Shown here in pieces: positions 36,930 to 44,922 of a stretch of 64,000 nt of DNA. This DNA is from Methylobacterium aquaticum (GTDB lineage: Bacteria; Pseudomonadota; Alphaproteobacteria; Rhizobiales; Beijerinckiaceae): assembly GCF_016804325.1 (NCBI RefSeq), contig NZ_CP043627.1:5563001-5627000 (forward strand), in the 5' to 3' direction. The position numbers and the translations under genes were made by a program. Each line of letters opens with the position of its first letter. Positions within the stretch are counted from its first letter, which is position 1. Under the pieces are notes generated by a model. The model was not told the origin of the DNA. It saw only the letters and a list, made by a program, of their open reading frames with translations, and did not search any database.

Positions 36930-37649
36930 TCAGCCCTTCACGGGGTAGGCGGCGCGCAGGCGCGCGGCGATGCGGGAGAGGAGTCCGCCAGCGGGAGCCG
37001 GGGAGGGCGCAGAAGAAAGCCCGCCGGTGGGGGCGGGCTTGGGGGCTGGAGTGATGTTCGGGACCGAGGGCGGCGGTGCGACCGCGACCGCCGGCAAGGC
37101 CGGCGCCGGAACTGCGTTGCCCGCTTGCCGCGCCTTGCTCAGGGCGACCTCGACGGCGTCGGCCGAGACCAGCGACTTGTTGAGCCCGTCGCCGGCGTAA
37201 TAGCTCTGCCCGCGCAAGACGGCCCGCTTCTGGCCCCTGGTCGCGGCGAGCACCGGGAACGAGGCCCACTCCTGGGCGATGCGCAGCCCGAAGTTTGCCG
37301 TCGAGAGCGACCCGGCCATGAACGCCTCGTAGCCGCGGCGCTTCAGCAGGTGATAGCCGAGCCGGTCCTGCAGGTCGGGGCCGAACACCTCCCGGCCGGT
37401 CAGCTTGAGCTCGTCACGCAGGCCCTCGAGCGTTGCCTTCATGAACTGGTAGCGGCCGCACGCCGAGGAGCCGAATGCCCGGGTCCAGCCCGGGCCGGCG
37501 GCGATCACCTCGGCCAGCGTCATGCTGGTGAGCGGCTTGGGCAGCTTCGCCTGGTTGTTGCCGTAGACGGTGCCGTAGCCCATCGGCGCCTCTTTCGAGG
37601 CGATGAAGTCGAGCAGCAGCGCCGCGCCGGCGGGCACGGTCTTGTCCAT
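36930..37649 (-). CDS. Endolysin, lysozyme-like muramidase
   Basis: 239 residues from the ATG at 37649. The catalytic region is at the N-terminus: LLLDFIASKEAPMGYGTVYGN with the probable catalytic Glu20, followed by GRYQFMKATLEGLRDEL and QDRLGYHLLKRRGYEAFM. This is the phage muramidase type with SACGRYQFM. A Pro/Ala linker (about 175-215) leads to a short C-terminal helix (LLSRIAARLRAAYPVKG). It degrades peptidoglycan after holin opening. No signal peptide, so release depends on the holin. Confidence 0.82.
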   Translation of the reverse strand: MDKTVPAGAALLLDFIASKEAPMGYGTVYGNNQAKLPKPLTSMTLAEVIAAGPGWTRAFGSSACGRYQFMKATLEGLRDELKLTGREVFGPDLQDRLGYHLLKRRGYEAFMAGSLSTANFGLRIAQEWASFPVLAATRGQKRAVLRGQSYYAGDGLNKSLVSADAVEVALSKARQAGNAVPAPALPAVAVAPPPSVPNITPAPKPAPTGGLSSAPSPAPAGGLLSRIAARLRAAYPVKG

Positions 37650-37795
37650 GACGATCCTGGGGTTCAGCGAGAGGGGGATCAGCAGCCCGACCCGGGCATC
37701 GCCCGGCGGGTCAAAAGGGGGCGCCTCCGCAGCCGTCGGCGGCCCCACCGCACAGGAGCGCGGCGAGCATCAGGGCATGCATGGCGAGGCGAGCG

Positions 37796-39298
37796 TCAGA
37801 AGGCGACGTTGGCGCCGCGGTTCACCTTGAACGCGCCGTGCCGGGCGACAATGTTGGAGTCGAGCGCGGTGTCGGTGCTGGCATCCGTCCACGTGCCCGA
37901 CACGACGACGAGGCAGCGGCCCGACACGACGCTGACCGCCGTCGTCATGGCGAGCCACCCCGCCGGGATGCTCGGGTTGTTCGGGGTGACCTTGACCGGC
38001 GCCTGCGCGGCGACCTGGCCGACTGCGTTATAGGAGCAGGCCGCATCGAAGGTTTGCACCGTGCCACCGCCGTCCACACCACCGACGAGGCCGGTCAGGG
38101 ACACCTCAAGCCGTGTCAGCGTGTTGGGGGCGAGCGTTACCTTCCACAGCTCGACAGTGTGCGCGCCCGGAGTGGTGGTGTAATTCGCGACACGCCCCCC
38201 GGCCGTCCAGCCAGACCCGCCGAGGTCCTGGATGTCGGAGTGCTTGACGGGCGGGATGCTGGCCCAGGGGGCTGACCCACCGAATGACCCCTTCAGCTTC
38301 AGGCGTGAGGGCGGCAGCGCGCCGCCATCCCACTGGATGGCCTCGATCGAGCCGGCATCAACCTGGGCGTCGATCGCGATGTTGCGATTGTAGGTCGTGT
38401 CAGGGCCGAGCGACAGGATGCGCCCGGTGCCGGACTGCGTCCCGGAGACCACGATATCGCCGCAGACGTAGCCGGCGCCCTCGCAGCGAAACATCGACCG
38501 GGTGCCGCCGCCGCGCAAATCCGCCAGCGTATTGCCCGTTGAAGAGCCTTTGGTGAATAGTACGAGGTCGGTCGGCTGGATGCCCTGGGACCCGACACCG
38601 CCGTAGAGGCCGGTGAAGCTATTCCAGCCGGAGTGGCTCTCCTTGCCGTCGCCGGACGTTACGGCGGACTCAGTGCCGATCCGCACGATATTCTTGATCG
38701 CGTAGCCGCCGAGATCGGAAAATTTGCTGTAGCTCCACCCCACGGAGTCGCCGACGATCTCAATGAGCGCGGTCTGATCGTAGGCCGGCGTGGAGGTGGG
38801 CCACTGGGCCTGGACGTTGAGCCCCTGGACGGTCTTCCCGGTTTGCGGCACGCCCGGCTGGACAGTCGCCCGAATAATCGGGCCATTGTAATTGAGGAGG
38901 ACGAGTAGTGTCTGCGCACCCTCGCCGACCACGCCAGGACAGGTGTTGCTTCCGGTCGGGAATAATGACGTCCCGGTGAATGTCCATGTTCCCGCCGGAA
39001 AGTATACGGGTCGTCCGGTCGTCGCGCAGTCGTTGAGAGCCTGCTGGAGCGCGGACGTTGCATTCTGCCCGGAGCGCACGCCGTACTGCGTGATCGAGAG
39101 CGGCACCAGCGTCGACAGCGGCGCCTGTCCGATCATCATGCTATCGGCGGTCGGCACCTTGAAGGTGCTGGCGCCGAGCTTGTTGAAGTTGGTCGACGGG
39201 TCGCGGCTCGTGCTCGGCCGGTCGCCGGGGTCGAGGGCATGAGCCGCAGGGGCTGCGATAAGGGTGGTCGCGGCGAGGGCCGCGCGGAGGGCGCGCAT
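37796..39298 (-). CDS. Beta-helix (pectate-lyase-like) tailspike or depolymerase with a signal peptide
   Basis: 500 residues. Residues 1-22 (MRALRAALAATTLIAAPAAHA) look like a Sec signal peptide. The next part has SITQYGVRSGQNATSALQQALNDC and PVYFPAGTWTFTG, the N-terminal fold of pectate-lyase-3/tailspike beta helices, then turn-rich repeats. A C-terminal beta region ends in GAFKVNRGANVAF. The position between endolysin and tail genes fits a receptor-binding tailspike, but the signal peptide argues for export. Depolymerase on host polysaccharide is the likely activity. Confidence 0.75.
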   Translation of the reverse strand: MRALRAALAATTLIAAPAAHALDPGDRPSTSRDPSTNFNKLGASTFKVPTADSMMIGQAPLSTLVPLSITQYGVRSGQNATSALQQALNDCATTGRPVYFPAGTWTFTGTSLFPTGSNTCPGVVGEGAQTLLVLLNYNGPIIRATVQPGVPQTGKTVQGLNVQAQWPTSTPAYDQTALIEIVGDSVGWSYSKFSDLGGYAIKNIVRIGTESAVTSGDGKESHSGWNSFTGLYGGVGSQGIQPTDLVLFTKGSSTGNTLADLRGGGTRSMFRCEGAGYVCGDIVVSGTQSGTGRILSLGPDTTYNRNIAIDAQVDAGSIEAIQWDGGALPPSRLKLKGSFGGSAPWASIPPVKHSDIQDLGGSGWTAGGRVANYTTTPGAHTVELWKVTLAPNTLTRLEVSLTGLVGGVDGGGTVQTFDAACSYNAVGQVAAQAPVKVTPNNPSIPAGWLAMTTAVSVVSGRCLVVVSGTWTDASTDTALDSNIVARHGAFKVNRGANVAF

Positions 39299-39311
39299 TC
39301 CAGAACTCCGA

Positions 39312-40004
39312 TCAGGCGTTGGGCACGAAGGCGATTGAGCCGCCGTTCATCCAGGCATCGCCCGGGTCGAGGCCGTCGGGTGACGTCGGCAGCGCCTCCG
39401 AGATCAGTCGCAGCGCCAGGCGGCGGCCGGCAGGGCTGTCGATCGTGAAGCCCGGGTTCGTGGTGGTGGTCCAGGCGACGATATCGCCGTTGCGCCAGGG
39501 AGCAGCCGGGCCGAGGCCGCGGGGGTCGGTCGGCAGGCTCGCCCACCACAACCGCATCACCACATCGAAGGCGGCGACGGTCAGACCGCCGATCAGGTCG
39601 GAGACCCACCCGTTGCGCGCCTCGCTCCAGGTCGCGCGCACGAGCGCCGATGGCTGAAGGGAGCCGACGGGGAACTGCGCGCCGCTCTGGTCGAGCCAGG
39701 GGCGGGGACCAGTGCCGTCCACGTTGAGGGTGACCGCGTCGGTATTGGCGCGGTCGATCTCGACAAGGATCGAGATACCGCGCCGCGGCGTGCGGATACC
39801 CGACGCCGTGTTCACGACGTAGCTGTTGCCGACGCCGCCGCTGCGCAGGGCCCCGCCCTGGTCGGCAGCGAGGGCCGCCGAGGCCGCCATGACACCACGC
39901 AAGGCGGAGGGCAGGTCGCGGGCGGAAGTGCCGTCCGCAGCGCGAACGGCCGGGTCGACATCCGCGTTGCGCGCGGGTGCCGTTACCCAGTCGAGGACTC
40001 CCAT
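39312..40004 (-). CDS. Phage tail fibre/spike-associated protein
   Basis: 230 residues from the ATG at 40004, with GGAG upstream. It begins MGVLDWVTAPARNADVDPAV, contains a probable beta-rich region (GIRTPRRGISILVEIDRAN, VTLNVDGTGPRPWLDQSGAQ) reminiscent of phage collar proteins and ends in a domain with LRLISEALPTSPDGL. Same N-terminal block type as in the collar protein upstream, which suggests shared attachment to the tail. Confidence 0.68.
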   Translation of the reverse strand: MGVLDWVTAPARNADVDPAVRAADGTSARDLPSALRGVMAASAALAADQGGALRSGGVGNSYVVNTASGIRTPRRGISILVEIDRANTDAVTLNVDGTGPRPWLDQSGAQFPVGSLQPSALVRATWSEARNGWVSDLIGGLTVAAFDVVMRLWWASLPTDPRGLGPAAPWRNGDIVAWTTTTNPGFTIDSPAGRRLALRLISEALPTSPDGLDPGDAWMNGGSIAFVPNA

Positions 40005-40026
40005 CGAGGGGTTCTCCAGTGTGGGG

Positions 40027-41283
40027 TCAGGTCTTGATGACGAACTGCACGACGAGGCCGGGCGGCACGTTCGAATGCGCCTGGTCGTTGCCAGCACTGT
40101 CGATCGACAGGATGTGGGTATGGGCGGGAACGGCCGGAACCGGGTGGGTGTGTGTGCCCGACCCAGAAATGCCGTGCTGGTGATCGTTGGCTTGGGTGAC
40201 GGAGCCGGTATGTGCGTGCTCGCCGCCCGACGGGATCGATACGCTATGCTGATGGCCAGGGTCGCCGGAGGTCTGGCGTTTGTTCTCGAAGACGTTCTCG
40301 GCGTTGATGTCGGCCACGTACTGCGCCGCTCCGCCCGGGGTGAGGCCGCCGGCGGCAAACGAAAACTTTCGGGCTTCGCCGCCGGCGGTGTTGGCCGTGC
40401 CGCTGTGACCATGCGCGCCGCCCGAGTCGATGGTGACGCCGTGCCCGTGCGCACCTGCGGCCCCGACCTGCCCACCGTGATCGTGGTCGCCGGCCGGTCC
40501 GGTTGTGCTGGCCCCCGTCCCACCACCCGCCTGCGCGGTGCCGGTGTGGCTGTGGCTCGGCATCTGGCCTGGAGCGAGCGTTACCGTTTCGGAGCCGCCG
40601 CTGTTGCCGAGGCCGCCGCCGAGGCCGCCGGCTCCGGTCAGGCGGTTGGCGCTGCCGTTTGCCCCGCCGTCGACCCCGAACAGCGTCCGTCCGCGCAAAT
40701 CGGGGATTTTGAAGGTGCCCGCAGCATCATCCGCGCCGTAGAACCCACCAATCCGGAAAAACAGTGCGTCATAGGTCGTTCGGGACAGCGTGCGGCCATC
40801 GCAGGGCAGCCAGCCCGGCTCGACGGCCGGCCCGGCCTGCGGGCGGATCGTGCCCGGGCTGGCGATCTCCGGCGAGATCAGGACGTAGGCGCCGATCCGC
40901 GGCACGTAGATTGCGCGATAGAGGGTATCGGGGGTCAGGTCGCCCGGACCGAGCCCGACCCCGAACCGCCGAAGGATGAGACGGGGCTGTGTCCCGTTCA
41001 CCGCGAGGGTGGGCGATCCCGTCGTATTCTCGGCGTCCACGAAGAACGCGACCTCGAACGGTCGGCTCAGGTCGCCGATGGTCTGGTTGAGGGCAAGCGC
41101 ATAGGTGTTGGTGCCGGAGGCCGACAGCGACCCGTTCGTGTCGCGCAGCAGGCACGCGATGGCCGCCATCATGGCGCGTGCCGAGTCGTTCACGGATTTA
41201 GGATCTTGCCCCTCCGGCCAACGGATGGGCGGGTCGATCAGGTCGTTGCTGTCGGGGTCCGTGGACCAGCTGTAGACGTTCAT
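40027..41283 (-). CDS. Phage tail-collar-domain protein, His-rich
   Basis: 418 residues. N-terminal RWPEGQDPKSVNDSARAMMAA is the attachment block common to phage fibres. The tail-collar domain (about 150-225) has GWLPCDGRTLSRTTYDALF and GTFKIPDLRGRTLFG. The remainder is loops with repeated H-x-H: SHSHTG, GDHDHGG, HGHGV, HGHSG, HQHSV, HAHTG, HQHGI, HTHP, HTH. In T4 gp12 and relatives such HxH strings bind metal inside a trimeric needle or fibre. It is probably a short receptor-binding fibre of the baseplate/tail tip. Confidence 0.85.
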   Translation of the reverse strand: MNVYSWSTDPDSNDLIDPPIRWPEGQDPKSVNDSARAMMAAIACLLRDTNGSLSASGTNTYALALNQTIGDLSRPFEVAFFVDAENTTGSPTLAVNGTQPRLILRRFGVGLGPGDLTPDTLYRAIYVPRIGAYVLISPEIASPGTIRPQAGPAVEPGWLPCDGRTLSRTTYDALFFRIGGFYGADDAAGTFKIPDLRGRTLFGVDGGANGSANRLTGAGGLGGGLGNSGGSETVTLAPGQMPSHSHTGTAQAGGGTGASTTGPAGDHDHGGQVGAAGAHGHGVTIDSGGAHGHSGTANTAGGEARKFSFAAGGLTPGGAAQYVADINAENVFENKRQTSGDPGHQHSVSIPSGGEHAHTGSVTQANDHQHGISGSGTHTHPVPAVPAHTHILSIDSAGNDQAHSNVPPGLVVQFVIKT

Positions 41284-41358
41284 GGGCGGGCTCGAGGCGA
41301 GCGCCGCCGTTCCGAGAGCCGGAGGGCTCCAGGTCGGGCGGGCGAGATGTGGGGCGGG

Positions 41359-42087
41359 TCAGGCCCGGCGGCGGGCCGTGGCGGGCAGGAGCGCGAAGGC
41401 TTTGGCCGCGTCGAACTGCGGCGCTGCCATGGGTTCGGGCATCGGCATGGGCGCCGCGGCGGGAGCCTCCTGCGGGGCGGCCGCGGGTTGCTCCTGCTGG
41501 CGCGGCATCAGCGTGCGCAGGATCGCCGCGATGTCGGCGGTGTCGTCGGGGGCGGCCGCAGGTGTCTGGGGAGCCGCGGTGTCGCCGCCGGCCGGGGGCG
41601 GGTGGAAGCCGAACGGGGCCGATGGCGCCGCGTCGTTGGTGCCGGCGGGCATGGTGGGCGTGAAGTCGCCGCCGAGGAAGGCTGCCGCGCGCTTGAAGTG
41701 GGGGCCGAACTGGTTGTTGACCTTGTCGGCGACCGTGCCCGGCATGCCGCCGTTCTTGGCATCCGAGGCGTTGAGGCGTCCAGGCGAGCCAGCGTTCACG
41801 GTCGAGTAGGCCTGCATGAGGCCCATGCCCGGTTGGTAGCCGCGCGAGAGCATGAATGCCTCGGCCTTCGGAAGCTGCTCCTGGAAGGTCTCGTTGCCCG
41901 TGACGCCGAACGCCTTCTGCTCGGCAGGACCAAACTGGATCAGGCCGACATGGCGGCCCCCGGCTCCGCCCCAGCGGTTCGGGTTCAGGCCGCTCTCGTA
42001 GCTCATCAGGCCGCCCCAGTGGACGGGGGGCAGCCCCATGCGCTCAGCGCTGGCGATCAGCGCTTCGCGGTCGGAGATCTCGGCCAT
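41359..42087 (-). CDS. Virion-associated lytic transglycosylase/lysozyme-like protein
   Basis: 242 residues. The N-terminal 140 residues carry a lysozyme-like fold: LMSYESGLNP with the probable catalytic Glu31, and RHVGLIQFGPAEQKAFG, the GLIQF block. The rest is a Pro/Ala linker (APQTPAAAPDD) with a short helical end. It differs from the endolysin and likely opens peptidoglycan during DNA entry. A terminator-like hairpin precedes it. Confidence 0.78.
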   Translation of the reverse strand: MAEISDREALIASAERMGLPPVHWGGLMSYESGLNPNRWGGAGGRHVGLIQFGPAEQKAFGVTGNETFQEQLPKAEAFMLSRGYQPGMGLMQAYSTVNAGSPGRLNASDAKNGGMPGTVADKVNNQFGPHFKRAAAFLGGDFTPTMPAGTNDAAPSAPFGFHPPPAGGDTAAPQTPAAAPDDTADIAAILRTLMPRQQEQPAAAPQEAPAAAPMPMPEPMAAPQFDAAKAFALLPATARRRA

Positions 42088-42106
42088 GTCGGATCCTGAA
42101 ACAACG

Positions 42107-42130
42107 AAGGCCGCCCCGAGGGACGGCCTT
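42107..42130 (-). terminator. Hairpin between the Rha-like gene and the virion lysozyme gene
   Basis: AAGGCCG at 42107-42113 and CGGCCTT at 42124-42130 pair around a 10-base loop; on the minus strand a short T-containing tract follows. It would separate the regulatory module from the late genes downstream. Confidence 0.6.
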
Positions 42131-42200
42131 GCAGGTCCCGGCGCGCACGCCTGGGGACGATGGAGATTTCGGGGTTTTTGCCCGTCGGGTCAAGGGCGCG

Positions 42201-42860
42201 TCAGTGGCAGGCCGGCCCGGCGATGTTGCAGAAGCCGGTGATCCGCCCGCTGTCCCAGTCGCCGAGTTGCTTACCGCTCGTCGTCCGGCCCTCGTTCTTC
42301 GCGATCCGGTCCTTCAGCACGTCCTCCAGGGCCCGGAGCGGATCGACTGCCTCGCCGTCCTGGATGCGGACCCGCGCCGTCATCACCGCACAGGCGAGAT
42401 CGCGGAGGAGGTCGGAGCCGGGCTCGAAGGGCTTGGGGCGCGCGGTCGGTGCGGGGAGCGCGGGCTTCGGCCGGGCGCGGCGGTGGGCCTTCACGGTGAC
42501 GGGCGGGGTAGCGCCCGAGGTTACCGCGTCGAACACCTCGACCATCTGCACCGTTACCAAGGCGGCGCGCTCGGTGTCGGATTTTGCGGTGATGAAGAGG
42601 GCTTGCTTCTTCGAGAGCCAGTAGGTTTGCCCAGGGCGCCCGCCTGCCGCGGAGGGTTTCCGCCGCTCGGCGGAAACCTCCCCGAACGTGGCGAGAACCT
42701 CGACGTGGCGGCGGATCAGCGTGCGGATTTTATGCCGATCCACGAAGCCCAACACCTCCGCCAGCCGGATATCCATGATCCGCGGCTCGCAGTTGATTGT
42801 GGTGTTGAGGTCTGCCGCAGAGAGAGCGGACGTGCTATATGCCGTGACAGCCTGTTCCAT
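42201..42860 (-). CDS. Rha/antirepressor-like phage regulatory protein
   Basis: 219 residues from the ATG at 42860, with AAGGA upstream. The N-terminal half contains RLAEVLGFVDRHKIRTLIRRH and GGRPGQTYWLSKKQALFITAKS then VTVQMVEVFDAV, the Rha/P22-Ant-like winged-helix and GRPGxxYWL blocks. The C-terminal half (from RRARPKPALPAP) is another module with RDLACAVMTARVRIQDGEAV. In P22-type phages the antirepressor of immI inactivates the c2-type repressor; this position (after P63C and RHH genes, before tail genes) fits that role. Confidence 0.75.
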   Translation of the reverse strand: MEQAVTAYSTSALSAADLNTTINCEPRIMDIRLAEVLGFVDRHKIRTLIRRHVEVLATFGEVSAERRKPSAAGGRPGQTYWLSKKQALFITAKSDTERAALVTVQMVEVFDAVTSGATPPVTVKAHRRARPKPALPAPTARPKPFEPGSDLLRDLACAVMTARVRIQDGEAVDPLRALEDVLKDRIAKNEGRTTSGKQLGDWDSGRITGFCNIAGPACH

Positions 42861-42927
42861 GGTCGCATCCTTGGGCTCGGGTGATGGCCTCGGGGGTGTT
42901 TGCAGCACCTGCCGAGGCCGCTTCGTT

Positions 42928-43077
42928 CTAGTGGCGCGTTTCGGATTGGGTGGGCCAGACAGCGCCGATCTCGTCGGCGAGGCTCTGGGCGGCAGCGGTG
43001 CCCCACAGCGCTTCGGCCTCTTCGACCAGAGCAAGCTTCTCTTCGGCGGACAGCGCGCGGGCTTCGTCGGTCGTCAT
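42928..43077 (-). CDS. 49-residue protein in the P63C operon
   Basis: ATG at 43077 overlaps the previous stop (ATGA). The sequence starts MTTDEARALSAEEKLALVEE and is acidic and helical, somewhat like the N-terminus of short addiction-module proteins (LSxEEKLALVE). No assignment beyond that. Confidence 0.55.
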   Translation of the reverse strand: MTTDEARALSAEEKLALVEEAEALWGTAAAQSLADEIGAVWPTQSETRH

Positions 43078-43280
43078 GAGCGAGCCGATTCATTGATCGC
43101 CGCGCGCAAGGCTTCGCGGGCGGCGGCATTGACGGTGAGGCCAAGGGCCGCGAGAGAACGAAGCTCGTTCCAGCGGTCAATCACCTCTTCAGCGCGCTCG
43201 CTGCCGACCGTTTCCACGATCGCCAGTGCTATTGCGCCGGCGACTTCGCCTATCTCGCCAGCATCAAGAGTCTTCATCAT
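43074..43280 (-). CDS. 68-residue helical protein in the P63C operon
   Basis: ATG at 43280 overlaps the stop of the P63C gene. MMKTLDAGEIGEVAGAIALAI and RWNELRSLAALGLTVNAAARE give amphipathic helices. The stop overlaps the next start by 4 bp. No recognised family; the chain of overlaps (44158 to 42928) indicates one polycistron. Confidence 0.6.
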   Translation of the reverse strand: MMKTLDAGEIGEVAGAIALAIVETVGSERAEEVIDRWNELRSLAALGLTVNAAAREALRAAINESARS

Positions 43281-44158
43281 CAGCGTGCGCCTTGTTTGGG
43301 GTAGATGATTGACAGTTGCTGCCCCGGCCGATGGCATGCCTGAGAGCACCGCGCATCAAAGTCGCGGTAGTCGACCGAAGAGTCCGCGATCGTCGTCACC
43401 TTCTTAATTTGTTCGATCAGCAGATTGAGGCCTTCGCCGTCGGTGAGCCACTGATGCAGTTTCCCGGACGAGCGCCGCGCCTTGATTTCGTCGACGATCT
43501 CCTTCGGAAAGACCGCTAGGTAGACGTAGCGCTCCGTGATTTGTCCAATGATGCCAGGCAGGGGACGATGCTTGTCGCCATACGGGAACCCGAACAAACG
43601 ACATAGCGCCCGGTAGTAATCGGGGTGGAAGCGCTGCTTCCAGTCCGCTGCGGTCTTGCTGATGAGCCGAGCGAAGAGATCTTGGAGGGCAGCAGGCTCG
43701 CGGTGGTGCTGGTACCCGGTCGCCTCGTCGATGAGGGCGATCTCGCCCGTGACGGCAAGAGCCTCCATGATCGCAAGGCAGGGCTCCACGAGATGCCGCC
43801 GGTTCGCGCGCAGCTTGTTCGCCAGGGCGGCGCGGATCACGCCGCCGGCCAGATCCTTCAGGATGCCAGCCTCTACCCAGATGCCAGTCGCGCCGTGAGG
43901 CATCTGAACCTCAAAGCAGGAACTGGTATTTGTCATTATACTCAGTGATTTAGGAGCGATTTCGGCGCAAAACCGCTCGAAAGCAGGAACAGGCGTGTTG
44001 GTCCGCATCCCAATGGCCTGTCGCAGGCTGCGCATCACGTAGCCCCGTCGGCCGCCAGCCAGTACCGCGCACTCCACAGATACATCGATGCCGAGTCGCG
44101 CTTCGCCGTGATACTCGACCTTCGGTCGATCTGAATGCGCTCGGTCAGGCTGCGACAT
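43280..44158 (-). CDS. P63C-domain protein
   Basis: 292 residues from the ATG at 44158. It contains AVLAGGRRGYVMRSLRQAIG, a HTH-like or KilA-like block, and the P63C block ALIDEATGYQHHREPAAL, DYYRALCRLFGFPYGDKH, PGIIGQITERYVYLAVFP and GKLHQWLTDGEGLNLLIEQI. P63C domains occur in phages and mobile elements, often in regulatory modules. It starts 14 bp inside the upstream ribbon-helix-helix gene. Confidence 0.82.
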   Translation of the reverse strand: MSQPDRAHSDRPKVEYHGEARLGIDVSVECAVLAGGRRGYVMRSLRQAIGMRTNTPVPAFERFCAEIAPKSLSIMTNTSSCFEVQMPHGATGIWVEAGILKDLAGGVIRAALANKLRANRRHLVEPCLAIMEALAVTGEIALIDEATGYQHHREPAALQDLFARLISKTAADWKQRFHPDYYRALCRLFGFPYGDKHRPLPGIIGQITERYVYLAVFPKEIVDEIKARRSSGKLHQWLTDGEGLNLLIEQIKKVTTIADSSVDYRDFDARCSQACHRPGQQLSIIYPKQGAR

Positions 44159-44357
44159 GAGAAGACTCCCGCTCTCTCGCTGCTGCTTCCAATCCCTTCT
44201 TGAGGAGTGCGCGAAAGGCTGCGGTGCGCGAGTCCATTCCGGCGGGAACGCCCCAGGCATCAATCGCCTTAAGCTCCTCGGTCGGAACAAGGATCACGAC
44301 GCGCTGCGACTGCCCCGACGTCTGCTTGCGTCGGGCATAAGGGTTGTGCATTGGCAC
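44145..44357 (-). CDS. Mnt/ribbon-helix-helix-type repressor
   Basis: 70 residues. QRVVILVPTEELKAIDAWGVPAGMDSRTAAFRALLKKGLE is a ribbon-helix-helix pattern (basic strand and helix A/B; quoted in part). The arrangement, first gene of the leftward immI-like operon and divergent from the Arc-like gene over an operator region, is that of P22 Mnt. It should repress the divergent promoter. Confidence 0.72.
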   Translation of the reverse strand: MPMHNPYARRKQTSGQSQRVVILVPTEELKAIDAWGVPAGMDSRTAAFRALLKKGLEAAARERESSHVAA

Positions 44358-44371
44358 CTCCTAGTGCTGCG

Positions 44372-44431
44372 ATATGGCCATCTAGCCATATGTCACTTGG
44401 CAGGGCAACGATGATGTTGGCCATATGGCCA
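44372..44431. promoter_or_regulatory. Operator region of the divergent ribbon-helix-helix genes
   Basis: ATATGGC-N6-GCCATAT (44372-44391) and the perfect 14-bp palindrome TGGCCATATGGCCA (44418-44431) share the ATGGCCA/TGGCCAT half-site. Both lie between the start codons of the two RHH genes. Confidence 0.7.
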
Positions 44432-44469
44432 TAATTTCGCGTGCCGACCTTTTCCGGTAGGTCTGTGGC

Positions 44470-44889
44470 ATGAGCGACAAGGCCTACAGCCGAACCCTCG
44501 ACAAGATCATCGTCCGGCTGCCGGACGGGATGCGCGATCGGCTGGCCGCGGCAGCGGCAGCGAACAAGCGGTCGGTCAACGCGGAAGTGGTTGCGCTCTT
44601 GGACGCCGCCCTGCGGGATGTGGGCCCTAAAGAAGCAGATGAGTTTCAAGAGGACATGCTTGCTGGTATAAAAAACGATTTATACTTTATAAAATCTCAC
44701 CTTATATCTCTCCATGGTCAAGAGGATATCGCCAAGATTATTCCTGGAGAATATCTAACAAATCTAGACGATTATATATCAAGGCTACCGGAGCCTAAGC
44801 CAAGCCGGGTCGATGCGCTCCGCTACATCATCAAGCGCGGTCTTGATGTGGTGATGGGTACACGTGGATCTGGTCGACTTCGCGCCTAG
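44470..44889 (+). CDS. Arc-family ribbon-helix-helix DNA-binding protein
   Basis: 139 residues. KIIVRLPDGMRDRLAAAAAANKRSVNAEVVALLDAAL (quoted in part: LPDGMRDRLAAAA, RSVNAEVVALL) is the Arc-type RHH fold (strand, helix A, helix B with the conserved RS-NAEV). The C-terminal half (EDMLAGIKNDLYFIKSHL) is AT-rich in sequence and has no relative in P22 Arc; it may be a coiled-coil. It is divergent from the Mnt-like gene. Confidence 0.85.
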   Translation: MSDKAYSRTLDKIIVRLPDGMRDRLAAAAAANKRSVNAEVVALLDAALRDVGPKEADEFQEDMLAGIKNDLYFIKSHLISLHGQEDIAKIIPGEYLTNLDDYISRLPEPKPSRVDALRYIIKRGLDVVMGTRGSGRLRA

Positions 44890-44922
44890 CGTCGCGCCAA
44901 ACCCAAGTGCTGAGGACTAGCG

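Noticed and set aside
37711..37782. A 23-residue leftward frame with a lipobox-like ALLCGG, possible Rz1-type outer spanin
   Set aside because: Too short for an outer spanin and without the usual Pro-rich mature part; the lipobox may be chance.
39826..42099. Long rightward frame (757 residues) over the tail-collar and lysozyme genes
   Set aside because: Antisense to genes with clear domains; composition is Arg/Gly/Ala shadow.
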